From the NCBI GenBank assembly GCA_035325905.1, contig DAOKYY010000004.1, positions 25,904-89,903 on the forward strand: 64,000 nt of DNA, in the 5' to 3' direction. This stretch comes from DYGX01 sp035325905 (lineage in GTDB: Bacteria > Chloroflexota > Anaerolineae > Aggregatilineales > Aggregatilineaceae). Below are positions 32,800-42,299 of this stretch, piece by piece; the stretch's first letter is position 1; every line of letters begins with the position of its first letter. The notes under the pieces were generated by a model. The model saw only the letters and a program-made list of their open reading frames with translations. It ran no database searches and had not been told where the DNA came from. Both the position numbers and the translations under genes were made by a program.

Positions 32800-34014
32800 A
32801 TGGCTAATTTCCACCTGACCCGCCAGCTTACGACGGCGCAGGGGGGCAAGATCCTTCTGCTGGTGATGGACGGGCTGGGCGGCCTGCCGATGACGCAGGA
32901 CGGCCTGACCGAGCTTGAAGCGGCGCATACGCCCAACCTTGACCGGCTGGCGCGCGAGGGCAGCGTCGGGTTGAGCATCCCGGTGGCGCGCGGGGTGGCT
33001 CCCGGCAGCGGCCCGGCGCACCTGGCGCTCTTTGGCTATGACCCTCTTGAATACGAGATCGGGCGCGGCGTGCTCGAGGCGACCGGCATCGGGCTGGAGG
33101 TCAATCCGGGCGACGTGGCGATTCGCGGCAACTTCTGCACGGTCGACGACGAGGGCCTGATCACCGACCGCCGCGCCGGGCGCATCCCGACCGAAGAGGG
33201 GGCCAAGCGCGTTGAGCTGCTGCGCCAGATCACGATCCCCGGCGTGGCGATCGATATCGAGATCGCGAAGGAGTACCGCTTCGCGATGGTGCTGCGCGGC
33301 GATAACCTGCACGACGCCATCGCGGACACCGACCCGCAGATCACCGGCGTCGCGCCGCTCGCGGCGGCGGCCCTCGACCCGGCTGCCGAGCACACCGCCG
33401 ACCTGGTCAACCAGTGGCTCGCCCAGGCGCGCGAAGTGCTGCGCGGGCACGAGCCAGCCAACATGGTCACGCTGCGCGGCTTCGCGATGGAGCCAGGCCT
33501 GCCGAAATATGGCGACGTGTACCAGCTTAAGGCGGCCTGCGTGGCGGTCTACCCCATGTATAAGGGCGTCTCGAAGCTGGTCGGCATGGATGTGATCCAG
33601 ACTTCCGGCACCGACTCCACGCGCGACGAGTTCGAGCACGTGGCGCGCATCTGGAACGACTACGATTTCGTCTTCTGCCACGTCAAGTACACGGACAGCC
33701 GGGGCGAAGACGGCGATTTCGACGCAAAGGTCAAGGTGATCGAAGGTGTGGACGAGGCGCTGCCGGTGCTGCTTGACCTCAAGCCGGACGTGCTGATCGT
33801 CACGGGCGACCACTCGACGCCGGCCAAGTATCGCGCACATAGCTGGCACCCGGTCCCGACGCTGCTCTGGGCGCCGGAGACGCACATGCCGGATCGCGCG
33901 CAGTCGTTCGGCGAGCGCGAGTGCCTCTACGGCGCGCTCGGCCAGTTCCCCGCGCCTGATCTGATGATGCTGGCGCTGGCGCACGCCAGGCGCCTGGTGA
34001 AGTACGGCGCCTGA
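32800..34014 (+). CDS. apgM: 2,3-bisphosphoglycerate-independent phosphoglycerate mutase, archaeal type
   Basis: A 404-residue alkaline-phosphatase-superfamily enzyme interconverting 3- and 2-phosphoglycerate. The first metal site is LLVMDGLGGLP (~17-27), and VARGVAPGSGPAHLALFGYDP (~60-80) contains the phosphoserine region. HVKYTDSRGEDGDFDAKVKVIE and VTGDHSTPAKYRAHSWHPVP supply the remaining metal ligands. The short length and order match ApgM rather than bacterial GpmI (~510 residues). The start at 32800 has AGGAAGG upstream and is preferred over an ATG 15 codons earlier. It is divergent from the glycolytic block and completes lower glycolysis locally. Confidence 0.92.
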   Translation: MANFHLTRQLTTAQGGKILLLVMDGLGGLPMTQDGLTELEAAHTPNLDRLAREGSVGLSIPVARGVAPGSGPAHLALFGYDPLEYEIGRGVLEATGIGLEVNPGDVAIRGNFCTVDDEGLITDRRAGRIPTEEGAKRVELLRQITIPGVAIDIEIAKEYRFAMVLRGDNLHDAIADTDPQITGVAPLAAAALDPAAEHTADLVNQWLAQAREVLRGHEPANMVTLRGFAMEPGLPKYGDVYQLKAACVAVYPMYKGVSKLVGMDVIQTSGTDSTRDEFEHVARIWNDYDFVFCHVKYTDSRGEDGDFDAKVKVIEGVDEALPVLLDLKPDVLIVTGDHSTPAKYRAHSWHPVPTLLWAPETHMPDRAQSFGERECLYGALGQFPAPDLMMLALAHARRLVKYGA

Positions 34015-34036
34015 TTGCCCGGCGCGCAGGGATCGC

Positions 34037-34062
34037 AAACGGGGCCGCGACGCCCCGTTTTT
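34037..34062. terminator. Bidirectional rho-independent terminator between apgM and the Lit-like gene
   Basis: An 8-bp stem (AAACGGGG / CCCCGTTT, loop CCGCGACG) is followed by a T-run on the + strand. AAA on the other side gives a shorter T-run on the - strand. It lies in a 64-base gap between convergent genes. Confidence 0.8.
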
Positions 34063-34078
34063 GCTGCCGGACGCCCGC

Positions 34079-34810
34079 TTACCTCGCGCGCGGGCGGGCG
34101 AGTCTCGACGCGAGGATGGCGCTCAGCGCGCCCGCGAACGTCAGCCCGCCGATCGCCAGCGCCGCGTCGAACCAGAAGCGTTCCGGGAACAGGCGGATCA
34201 GCGTCGAGCGCGTGCTGAACAGCCATGAGTCGCCTTCGAAGAACAGCCGGTGAAAACCAGTGAAGAAGAAGTCCCAGTTGGCGAGGGCGAGCACAATCGC
34301 GGTTAGCATCAGCAGCAGGGTCAGCACCCCGCCTTCGAAGACCCCCTGGCGCAAGGTCCGCCGGTTCTCACGCCGCGAGCCTAGCGCGAGCGCGGCTAGC
34401 AGCAAAAGCGCGGTCGCGAGCAGGTGCACGCGGAACGCCGCCCGTGTAACGCCCTGCACATCGTGCATGTGGCGCAGCTCCTTTGGCGTGAACAGCGGCG
34501 CCCCATCGTGCTCCAGCGCGGCGAGATAGTCGATTGGCTCGTTGTCGAGCAGGTAATGCACGGTATGAGGCGCGTAGCGCAGCCGCTCCTCCGCCGTGAA
34601 GCCGTAGCGGTCAGCGGGGAACCCCGGACGGCTGTATTCGAGCCGGATGAACGCCTCGCTCATGACCAGCCGGACGGCGGTCAGCACCAGGAAAGGCGGC
34701 AGCGCCAGCACGATCAGCGCACGGCAGACGGCCACCAGCCAGCCCGGCAGCCAGCTTGCGCCGCGCCCGCTGTCCAACGTTGTCTCGTCGGGACGGAGAT
34801 CGCCTGTCAC
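34079..34810 (-). CDS. DUF1461/TIGR01906-family membrane protein (Lit-like)
   Basis: A 243-residue protein with four membrane helices (~25-48, ~125-143, ~158-178, ~216-234) and an extracytoplasmic loop. That loop contains AFIRLEYSRPGFPADRYGFTAEER and HDVQGVTRA-like sequence. Another conserved loop reads FEGDSWLFSTRSTLIRLFPERFW. These features match the DUF1461 family, which includes the lipoprotein intramolecular transacylase Lit of some Firmicutes. Acyl transfer on lipoproteins here is inference by family only. It is the last gene of a - strand group with moxR, a DUF58 gene and a spermidine-synthase-like gene, 10 bases after the last. Confidence 0.75.
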   Translation of the reverse strand: MTGDLRPDETTLDSGRGASWLPGWLVAVCRALIVLALPPFLVLTAVRLVMSEAFIRLEYSRPGFPADRYGFTAEERLRYAPHTVHYLLDNEPIDYLAALEHDGAPLFTPKELRHMHDVQGVTRAAFRVHLLATALLLLAALALGSRRENRRTLRQGVFEGGVLTLLLMLTAIVLALANWDFFFTGFHRLFFEGDSWLFSTRSTLIRLFPERFWFDAALAIGGLTFAGALSAILASRLARPRAR

Positions 34811-34820
34811 CCTGCCCGCC

Positions 34821-36470
34821 TCAGTTCGTGAACTCGCTCAGCCCGCCGCCGAGCAGGAACTCGATCACCATGCTGTCCACGATCGACTCGACCGGCGCGT
34901 GATCGTCGGTGAGAACCGGCTTGCCGACGACGGTAGGCCGGATCGCGGCGACCGCGTCCGCCAGCGCCTCGCGCAGGATCGGATGCGCGTCAGGTGGCAG
35001 GGCGGCGAGGTTGGCGGCGAGATTTTCGGGCGCGGTGGGCTGGACGGTCGCGACCAGGATGGTGTTGTACGAGTTCGGCACGTCGAGCGTGTGCACGCTG
35101 GGGAACACCTGGTAAAGCGTGCCGGTCAGCGCCCCAATCAGGCGGCGGTCGGCGCTGGTGCGGCCCACGTTCATGATCAGCACGCCGTCCTCGTCCAGCC
35201 GCGCGCGCACTTCCTCGAAGAACTCGACGGTCGTCAGGTGCCAGGGCACGTACGGCACGCGATAGGCGTCGATTCCGATCATGGTGTAGGTGTGCTCCAG
35301 CCGGTTGAGCGCGAAGCGGCCATCTTCCGCGATCACGCGCAGGCCGGGCTGCGTCATGCCCATGTAGCGCCGCCCGGCTTCGACAATGCCCGGATCGATC
35401 TCGATGCCGTCCATCGGCAGGCCGGGATAGACCGCCTCGTGCTGGCGCGCGATCGTGCCCGCCGCCAATCCGATGATCGCGATCCGCTTCATGCGATCCG
35501 GCGTGTAGGGCGGCGCGTTGAAATACGGTCCGGCCAGGAAGAAGCCCCACGTCCGCCGGTAATAGAGCTGGTCCGGGTGCCACTGCGAGTGGACGCCCTG
35601 GCCCTCGTTGAGCAGCAGATAGCGGTAGCCGTTGCCGTCCTCGACCACCTGAATCAGGTTGTAGGCGGACTCGTCCTCGAACCGCAGGGTCATGCCTTCC
35701 GGGGCAGGGCGGATCGGCGGGCGCAGCGCCACGATCGCGCCTGCGACCAGCACCAGCGGCATCCAGGCCAGCTTGAGCGCGGCGCGGCGATCGTGCAGCG
35801 CCAGGCCGGTCAGCCCGACGGCCAGCAATATCCCCGCGAAGAACAGAAACGTGCGCGCGGTTCCAAGCTGCGGGATCAGCAGCAGGACCGGCGAAAACGT
35901 GCCGATGATCGAGCCGAGCGTCGAGATCGCGTACATCCGTCCGCTGACGCCCCCGGCCTTCTGCACGTCCGAGAGCGCCAGCCGGATCGAAAACGGGGAG
36001 ACGCAGCCGAGCAGCGTGATCGGCAGCGAAAAGAGCACCAGCACGCTGACGAACGATCCGACCGTCAGCGCGGCGTCGAAGTCCTGCACGGCGCGGGCGG
36101 CGGCGGTCAGGATCGGGTGCGCCACCAGCGGGACCATCCCGCTCAGAAAGGCCGCCCACGCGATCAGCCGGTAGAACGTCGTGTAGTAGGGGGAACGGTC
36201 CGCCCAGCGCCCGCCGATGAAGTAGCCGATGGTCAGGTAGATCAGAATCAGGCCAATGATGTTGGCCCAGACGATGTTCGAGCTGCCGTAGATGCTGCCG
36301 AGCAGGCGTGACGCCGCGAACTCGACGCCGAGCGTGGTCATCCCGGCGGTGAACACGGCCAGATACAGAAAGCGATACTGTGTCCGAGCGGAAGGTAGCG
36401 GCTGGCTCACGGGTGCGGTCCTGGCGGCAGAGAACAGGCGTCGGGTGTCATTGGCGCGTTGCACCATCAC
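34821..36470 (-). CDS. Fused MFS-like membrane domain and spermidine-synthase-like domain
   Basis: A 549-residue protein. Six to eight membrane helices (~30-240) resemble a half transporter (FIGGRWADRSPYYTTFYRLI; ISTLGSIIGTFSPVLLLIPQLG). A Rossmann domain of the spermidine synthase fold follows (~260-520), with AIIGLAAGTIARQHEAVYP, GIEIDPGIVEAGRRY and WHLTTVEFFEEVRARLDEDG. Such fusions are widespread in Chloroflexota and Actinobacteria, and their aminopropyl-transfer activity is unproven. It overlaps the DUF58 gene by 4 bases, so it belongs to the moxR operon. Confidence 0.82.
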   Translation of the reverse strand: MMVQRANDTRRLFSAARTAPVSQPLPSARTQYRFLYLAVFTAGMTTLGVEFAASRLLGSIYGSSNIVWANIIGLILIYLTIGYFIGGRWADRSPYYTTFYRLIAWAAFLSGMVPLVAHPILTAAARAVQDFDAALTVGSFVSVLVLFSLPITLLGCVSPFSIRLALSDVQKAGGVSGRMYAISTLGSIIGTFSPVLLLIPQLGTARTFLFFAGILLAVGLTGLALHDRRAALKLAWMPLVLVAGAIVALRPPIRPAPEGMTLRFEDESAYNLIQVVEDGNGYRYLLLNEGQGVHSQWHPDQLYYRRTWGFFLAGPYFNAPPYTPDRMKRIAIIGLAAGTIARQHEAVYPGLPMDGIEIDPGIVEAGRRYMGMTQPGLRVIAEDGRFALNRLEHTYTMIGIDAYRVPYVPWHLTTVEFFEEVRARLDEDGVLIMNVGRTSADRRLIGALTGTLYQVFPSVHTLDVPNSYNTILVATVQPTAPENLAANLAALPPDAHPILREALADAVAAIRPTVVGKPVLTDDHAPVESIVDSMVIEFLLGGGLSEFTN

Positions 36471-37735
36471 ACGATGCGCGCTTTGAAGCCGGTGCGATAG
36501 CTGAGCGCGGCGGTCAGGTCGTCGTCCTGGCGGATCGTGTAGACTGTCGCTCCGGTGTTCTCGATTAACTCGCTCAGGCGATACGCTGAGCGGCCGGGCG
36601 CGCCGAAGCTGACCGGGTCGATCAGCACCGGGATGACGCGGATGCCGCGCCGCTGGAGCGTATCGACCTCCGCGATCCAGTCGTCAGCCTGGGTCGCGCT
36701 GATCAGAACGAGCGTGGTGCCGCGCGCCAGGTGGCCCGATTCGAGCGAGAGCAGCTGGTCCAGCGTGAGATTGCTGGCGCTGCGCGCCACGGCCAGGATT
36801 TCGAGTATCCGCGTGAGCTGGCGCGGCCCGCGATCGGGCTGGACGATCTCGCGGTGCGGCACGTAGGTGACGAAGCCCAGCGCGCGCCCTTTGTCGACGA
36901 AGTACGCCGCCAGCGACGCGGCAATGGTCACGCCGTATTCCTCGGTCGAAGGCGGAAGGTTCGGCGGCGGCGCGAAGATGGCCGCGCCGTTGGCGCGCGC
37001 CTCCGGGCGCTCGACCAGCGACTCGCGCGACAGGTCGAGGATGATCCACACGTCGGCCAGCGGGTCCAGCTCGAACTCCTTGACGAGCAGCCGGTCCTTG
37101 CGCGCCGTGCTGCGCCAGTGGATGCGGTTGAAGCTGTCGCCCGGCTCGTAATCGCGCACGCCTGCCGCGTTGGTGGTGATAAAATGCGCGCGGCGGCGCA
37201 CTGCTTCCCCGCCCGAAAGCGTCCCGACCGGCGTCGCGAAGCGGTGCACCGGCACGGTCGGCGGGTAGACGATGATGCTGGACACCGCCGCGATTTTGCG
37301 CGGGAACTGGAACAGGCCGAAGGGATCGCCGCTGAGAACCGTCATCGGACCGAGCGTGTACTGCCCCCGCCGCGTGCAGAGCGTCCGCACGTCCCACCGG
37401 TACCGCTGTCGTGGCAGCAGCGCCGGGACGACGTGACTGGCATTGTGGTTGGGCAGATCGGAATGATCGCGGACTTCGAGCCACAGCTTGGGCAGGATGC
37501 TCGTGTTGTGTACCGCGAATGATTCTTCCAGCGTCCGCCCGACCTGCGCCCGGCGCGCCTGCGTGTAGCGCCCGAGGCGCATAAAGTTGACCGCCGTCCA
37601 TGACCACAGGAACGACCCGGCCAGCAGCGCGACGAGCGCGTAGGACAGGTGGAAGAAGAACGACCGCTCGGTCAGCGCGCCCGCCACCAGGAAGACGATC
37701 AGCAGGGCGTAAAACGCGTTGCGCCGGTTCGCCAT
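36467..37735 (-). CDS. DUF58-domain protein (MoxR partner)
   Basis: A 422-residue protein. Two closely spaced membrane helices (~7-50) are followed by a DUF58 region with LGPMTVLSGDPFGLF (~145-159). The family hallmark YEPGDSFNRIHWRSTARKDRLLVKEFE follows (~195-221), and a von Willebrand A-like remainder (VWIILDLSRESL near 229). DUF58 proteins are regularly paired with MoxR AAA+ ATPases and are thought to act in metal-ion-linked assembly or envelope stress; the exact role is unknown. The start is 20 bases from the moxR stop and the end overlaps the next gene as ATGA. Confidence 0.85.
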   Translation of the reverse strand: MANRRNAFYALLIVFLVAGALTERSFFFHLSYALVALLAGSFLWSWTAVNFMRLGRYTQARRAQVGRTLEESFAVHNTSILPKLWLEVRDHSDLPNHNASHVVPALLPRQRYRWDVRTLCTRRGQYTLGPMTVLSGDPFGLFQFPRKIAAVSSIIVYPPTVPVHRFATPVGTLSGGEAVRRRAHFITTNAAGVRDYEPGDSFNRIHWRSTARKDRLLVKEFELDPLADVWIILDLSRESLVERPEARANGAAIFAPPPNLPPSTEEYGVTIAASLAAYFVDKGRALGFVTYVPHREIVQPDRGPRQLTRILEILAVARSASNLTLDQLLSLESGHLARGTTLVLISATQADDWIAEVDTLQRRGIRVIPVLIDPVSFGAPGRSAYRLSELIENTGATVYTIRQDDDLTAALSYRTGFKARIV

Positions 37736-37755
37736 GACTCCCGCCAGCAGCCGCG

Positions 37756-38712
<957 letters not shown>

Positions 38713-38752
38713 GACGTGTGGGCCTTTTCGCTTCCTGGGGTTGCCTTCCGAG

Positions 38753-38782
38753 ATTATAGCGCAGCCATAGGGAGCCTGCGAA
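38753..38782 (-). promoter_or_regulatory. Probable promoter of the moxR operon
   Basis: On the - strand TTCGCA (38782-38777), an 18-base spacer and a perfect TATAAT (38758-38753). The leader to the moxR ATG is about 35 bases. Confidence 0.55.
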
Positions 38783-38788
38783 GGGCGA

Positions 38789-39895
38789 TCACCCGCCGCC
38801 TGCCGGGCGCTGGTCCCATGCGCGCTCGACGTACTCGGCCAGTTGCCGGGTGAAAACGGACGTGTCGAAGCGCAAGGCGTGGGCGCGGATCTCGGCCGGG
38901 TCGTAGGCGCGCTCGTCAAAAGAGCGGAGGACTTCTATCAGCGACTCGACCGCCGGCGCGTCAAAGAAGGCGCCGGTCTTGCCGGGGATAACCGTATCCA
39001 GCGAGCCGCCGCCCCGGTACGCGATCACCGGGCGCCCGGCGGCCTGGGCCTGAACCGGCACGATTCCGAAATCTTCCAGACCGGGGAAAATAAACGCCCG
39101 GCAGCGCGCGAACAACTCCGGCAGGTCTTCGTCGGGCACGTAGCCCAGGAACTGGACGGTCGGCCCGGCCAGGGCTTCCAGCCGCGCGCGGTCGCGCCCC
39201 GTTCCGCCGACCAGTAGTGGCAAACCGAGCCGCGTGCACGCTTCGACCGCCAGATCGATGCGCTTGTAGGGGATCAGGCGCGACAGCACGAGGAAGTAGT
39301 CGTCATAGGCGGGCGCCGGAGTAAAACGCTCGGCGGCTTCGACCGGCGGGTAGATGATAACCGAATCGCGGTGATAGAAACGCTTGATCCGCGCCTGGAC
39401 TTCGGTGCTGATCGCGACGAAGTGATCGACGCGCTGGGCGGCGGCGTAGTCCCAGCGGCGGTAAGCGCGCGCCACCAGCCGCGCCAGCGCGCGGACCGGC
39501 GCGCTAAAGTTCTCGCGCGCGAGGTAGCTCGCCAGGTCCCAGATGTAGCGCGTCGGCGTCAGGCAGTAACAGATGTGAACCGTCTCCGGCCCGGTGCGGA
39601 CGCCGTGGCAGAAGCCGCTTTTGTTGCTCAACACCACGCCGTAGCCGGAGAGATCGAGCCGGTCAAAGGCCAGTGGATAGAGCGGCAGATAACGCTGGTG
39701 ATGGCGGTGGATGCCGGGCAGCCGATCCAGCCAGCTGGCGCGAATGTCCCAGGCGCGGTAGTCGTCGGGCAGCAGGTCTGGCGCGTAAATGCTGGTGTAA
39801 ATGGGAGCCGCTGGATAAAGATCGTGCAGAGTTTCGAGCACGTCTTCGGCGCCGCCGTTCTGGTTGAGCCAGTCGTGGACCAGAGCCAGCTTCAT
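38789..39895 (-). CDS. Glycosyltransferase family 4 (mannosyltransferase-like)
   Basis: A 368-residue GT-B enzyme. The N-terminal acceptor half begins LALVHDWLNQNGGAEDVLETL and contains FCHGVRTGPETVHICYCLTPTR. The C-terminal donor half contains YFLVLSRLIPYKRIDLAVEA and FIFPGLEDFGIVPVQAQAAGRPVIAYRGGG, the EX7E-like nucleotide-sugar site. It probably adds a hexose to a lipid-linked surface glycan. It overlaps rnhB as ATGA and is the last member of the rmlD-GT2-GT2-rnhB-GT4 run. Confidence 0.85.
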   Translation of the reverse strand: MKLALVHDWLNQNGGAEDVLETLHDLYPAAPIYTSIYAPDLLPDDYRAWDIRASWLDRLPGIHRHHQRYLPLYPLAFDRLDLSGYGVVLSNKSGFCHGVRTGPETVHICYCLTPTRYIWDLASYLARENFSAPVRALARLVARAYRRWDYAAAQRVDHFVAISTEVQARIKRFYHRDSVIIYPPVEAAERFTPAPAYDDYFLVLSRLIPYKRIDLAVEACTRLGLPLLVGGTGRDRARLEALAGPTVQFLGYVPDEDLPELFARCRAFIFPGLEDFGIVPVQAQAAGRPVIAYRGGGSLDTVIPGKTGAFFDAPAVESLIEVLRSFDERAYDPAEIRAHALRFDTSVFTRQLAEYVERAWDQRPAGGG

Positions 39896-40545
39896 CGGCG
39901 CTCGGCCTCGGAAACGGAGTCATGCGCGGCTCGCAGCGGCGCGAAGGTCAGGCGGTGCGCCGCGCATGGCCCGTACTGGCGCAGGGCGCTGCGGTGCAGC
40001 GCGGTCCCGTACCCCTTGTGCTCGCGGAAGCCGTATTGCGGGTGCTGCTCGTCGAGCGCGTCCATGTACTGGTCGCGGACGACTTTGGCGAGGATGCTCG
40101 CCGCCGAGATGCTGAGCGATTGCTGGTCGCCGCGCACCAGCGACGTGCACGGCAGGCCGGACTCCGCCAGGTCGAGCGCATCGACCAGCAGCGCGTCAGG
40201 CGGGGCGCCAAGCGCGTCGAGCGCGCGCCGCATGGCGAGACGCGTAGCCGGAACAATTCCCAGGTGGTCGATCTCGTCCTGCGTGGCATACCCGACGCCG
40301 GTCGCTTGCGCCGCGTCGAGAATACGCGGCAGCAACGCCTCGCGCTGGGCAGGCGAAAGCAGCTTCGAGTCATGGACGCCCTCCAGCGCGCGCGCCAGGT
40401 CGAACCGTGTGATCGGGAGCACGACCGCGCCTGCGACGACCGGTCCGGCCCAGGCGCCTCGTCCAGCCTCGTCCAGCCCGGCCACGCGGCGGAATCCCTG
40501 TTCCGCCAGCCGGTGCTCAAAACGCAGATCAGGCGGCGCGATCAT
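39892..40545 (-). CDS. rnhB: Ribonuclease HII
   Basis: A 217-residue RNase HII that removes ribonucleotides from DNA and RNA-DNA hybrids. The catalytic acidic residues are in GLDEAGRGAWAGPVVAGAVVL (the DE pair near residue 24) and LLVDALDL. HKGYGTALHRSALRQYGPCAAHRLTFAP closes the domain. It is inserted between glycosyltransferase genes and overlaps both neighbours by 4 bases, so it is co-translated with surface-glycan genes without an obvious functional link. Confidence 0.93.
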   Translation of the reverse strand: MIAPPDLRFEHRLAEQGFRRVAGLDEAGRGAWAGPVVAGAVVLPITRFDLARALEGVHDSKLLSPAQREALLPRILDAAQATGVGYATQDEIDHLGIVPATRLAMRRALDALGAPPDALLVDALDLAESGLPCTSLVRGDQQSLSISAASILAKVVRDQYMDALDEQHPQYGFREHKGYGTALHRSALRQYGPCAAHRLTFAPLRAAHDSVSEAERR

Positions 40546-41294
40546 GGGCGGTAGCGCCCGCGCAGCGCGTTCCAGCGGATGCGCAGCACATCTGCGAACA
40601 TGTCAATCGAATCGCGCACCGGCTGGATGCGCGTGTTCGCCCGGTAGTACCAGTGGATTGGGACCTCGACGATGCGATAGCCGCGCTGCTGGGCGATGAA
40701 CAGCACCTCGACATCGAAGCTCCAGCCGTTGAGAGTTTGCAGCGGGAAGAGCGCCTCGGCGGCCTCGGCGCGGAACATCTTGAAGCCTGCCTGCGTGTCC
40801 TGAAAGCCATGCACCGCGAACAGCCGCACGATGGTATTGAAGACCCGGCCCATGACGTGCCGGTGCCAGGGTTCGTCGTAGCGGACCGCGCCCGGCGCCT
40901 CGCGCGAGCCGATGGCGATGTCAAAATCGGTCAGCGCGGGCGGCAGAAAGCGCACCACCTCGTCAATCGGCATGGAGAGGTCGGCGTCGCAGATGAAGCG
41001 ATATTCGCCGCGCGCCGCTAGCATCCCGGTGCGGACGGCGGCGCCTTTGCCCTGCGTGCCCTCGAACAGCGCGCGGACGTAAGGCGCCTCCGCCGCGAAC
41101 GCTTCGACGATCGCGCTGGTGCGATCGGAGGAATTGTTATCGACGACCACCACTTCGACGGCATAGGGCTGCGCCTGGGCGAAGGCGGCGATCAGCTCCA
41201 GACTGTGCGGCAGGCGCGCTTCCTCGTTGTAGGCCGGGATGACAATCGACACAAAAGGCTGGCTTGCGTCGTGGGGCAGCGGTTGAGATGCCAC
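40542..41294 (-). CDS. Glycosyltransferase family 2, dolichyl/polyprenyl-phosphate hexose synthase-like
   Basis: A 250-residue GT-A enzyme with FVSIVIPAYNEEARLPHSLELI (~13-34), VVVDNNSSDRTS (~49-60) and ICDADLSMPIDE (the DxD metal site, ~96-107). A C-terminal VEVLFIAQQRGYRIVEVPIHW stretch is typical of polyprenyl-phosphate glucose/mannose synthases. The product would be a polyprenyl-linked hexose donor, for example for GT-C enzymes such as the one at 6.6 kb; that link is inference. It overlaps rnhB. Confidence 0.87.
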   Translation of the reverse strand: MASQPLPHDASQPFVSIVIPAYNEEARLPHSLELIAAFAQAQPYAVEVVVVDNNSSDRTSAIVEAFAAEAPYVRALFEGTQGKGAAVRTGMLAARGEYRFICDADLSMPIDEVVRFLPPALTDFDIAIGSREAPGAVRYDEPWHRHVMGRVFNTIVRLFAVHGFQDTQAGFKMFRAEAAEALFPLQTLNGWSFDVEVLFIAQQRGYRIVEVPIHWYYRANTRIQPVRDSIDMFADVLRIRWNALRGRYRP

Positions 41295-41309
41295 CAGGGA
41301 CTCCTCTGG

Positions 41310-42296
41310 TTAAGCCGGGTCCGTGCCGTCGGCGGGCACGGGCGTCAGGATCGACTCAAGATAGGCGATAGATACACGGCGACCGCGCTGAATGGCGCGG
41401 CGTTTGCGCAACATCTTCGGCAGGCCGAGCAAGCTGGCGGCCATCCCGCGCAGCCGCGCCCGCGCCGCCGCGCCCCGCCAGGCGCGCAGCGCCTCCCACG
41501 CCAGCGAGTGTTGCGCGCGGATGATCTTGCGCCAATGCTTGCGCCACAGCGCCGCCGGATAGTCCTTGACCAGGATCCAGATCATGTTGCGCCCGTCGTA
41601 GAAGCTGGCCGTGACGCCGCCGCCAGTCGCCGCCAGCCGGTGATAGACCACCGCGCGCGGCGCGTAAACGCAGCGGTAGCCCGCAAGCTGGGCGCGCCAC
41701 GCGAGATCCATGTCCTCGGCGGAGAAAAAGAAATCGTCGTCCAGCAAGCCAATCTCATCGAGCATGGCGCGCCGGTAGGCCGCCGCGCCGCCGCACGCGC
41801 TGAAGACGTATTCCTCGCGGTCGTACTGCCCGGTGTCCTGCTGCCACACGCCGCGATTGACCAGCCGCCCGTCGACCCGGTAGAGATCGCCCGCGGTGTG
41901 GAAGCGCGTGCGGTCGTCAAAGAGGAGCATTTTCGAGGCGACAAAACCGGCTTCCGGGTGACGGCGCAGCGCGGCGACAACTTCGCTCAGCCAGGCGGGA
42001 TCGGCCTCGGTGTCGTTGTTGAGCAGCGCGACGATTTCCCCGCCCGCCGCCTGCATGCCAGCATTGCACGCGCCGGTAAAGCCTCGATTCTCCGGCAGCG
42101 CGACCACGCGTACTTCAGGATACCGTTCCGCCAGCAGCGCCAGCGATCCATCCGTCGAAGCGTTGTCGGCGACGATGACCTCGACCGGCGCGTAGGTCTG
42201 CGCGCGCAGGGCGTCGAGGCAGGTGGGCAGGTGCTGTGCGCCGTTCCAGTTCGGAATGACGACCGAGACGAGCGCGGGAGCGGCGTCGGGAGCCAT
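41310..42296 (-). CDS. Glycosyltransferase family 2 (rhamnosyltransferase-like)
   Basis: A 328-residue GT-A enzyme with SVVIPNWNGAQHLPTCLDAL (~11-30), VIVADNASTDGSLALL (~39-54) and ALLNNDTEADPAWLSEVV (the DxD-type site, ~90-107). FFFSAEDMDLAWRAQLAGY carries the catalytic ED pair. This motif set is common in WbbL-like rhamnosyl/hexosyltransferases. The adjacent rmlD-like reductase gene supports a deoxysugar donor, although the donor is not provable here. A C-terminal basic helix region may associate with the membrane. Confidence 0.85.
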   Translation of the reverse strand: MAPDAAPALVSVVIPNWNGAQHLPTCLDALRAQTYAPVEVIVADNASTDGSLALLAERYPEVRVVALPENRGFTGACNAGMQAAGGEIVALLNNDTEADPAWLSEVVAALRRHPEAGFVASKMLLFDDRTRFHTAGDLYRVDGRLVNRGVWQQDTGQYDREEYVFSACGGAAAYRRAMLDEIGLLDDDFFFSAEDMDLAWRAQLAGYRCVYAPRAVVYHRLAATGGGVTASFYDGRNMIWILVKDYPAALWRKHWRKIIRAQHSLAWEALRAWRGAAARARLRGMAASLLGLPKMLRKRRAIQRGRRVSIAYLESILTPVPADGTDPA

Positions 42297-42299
42297 GCG

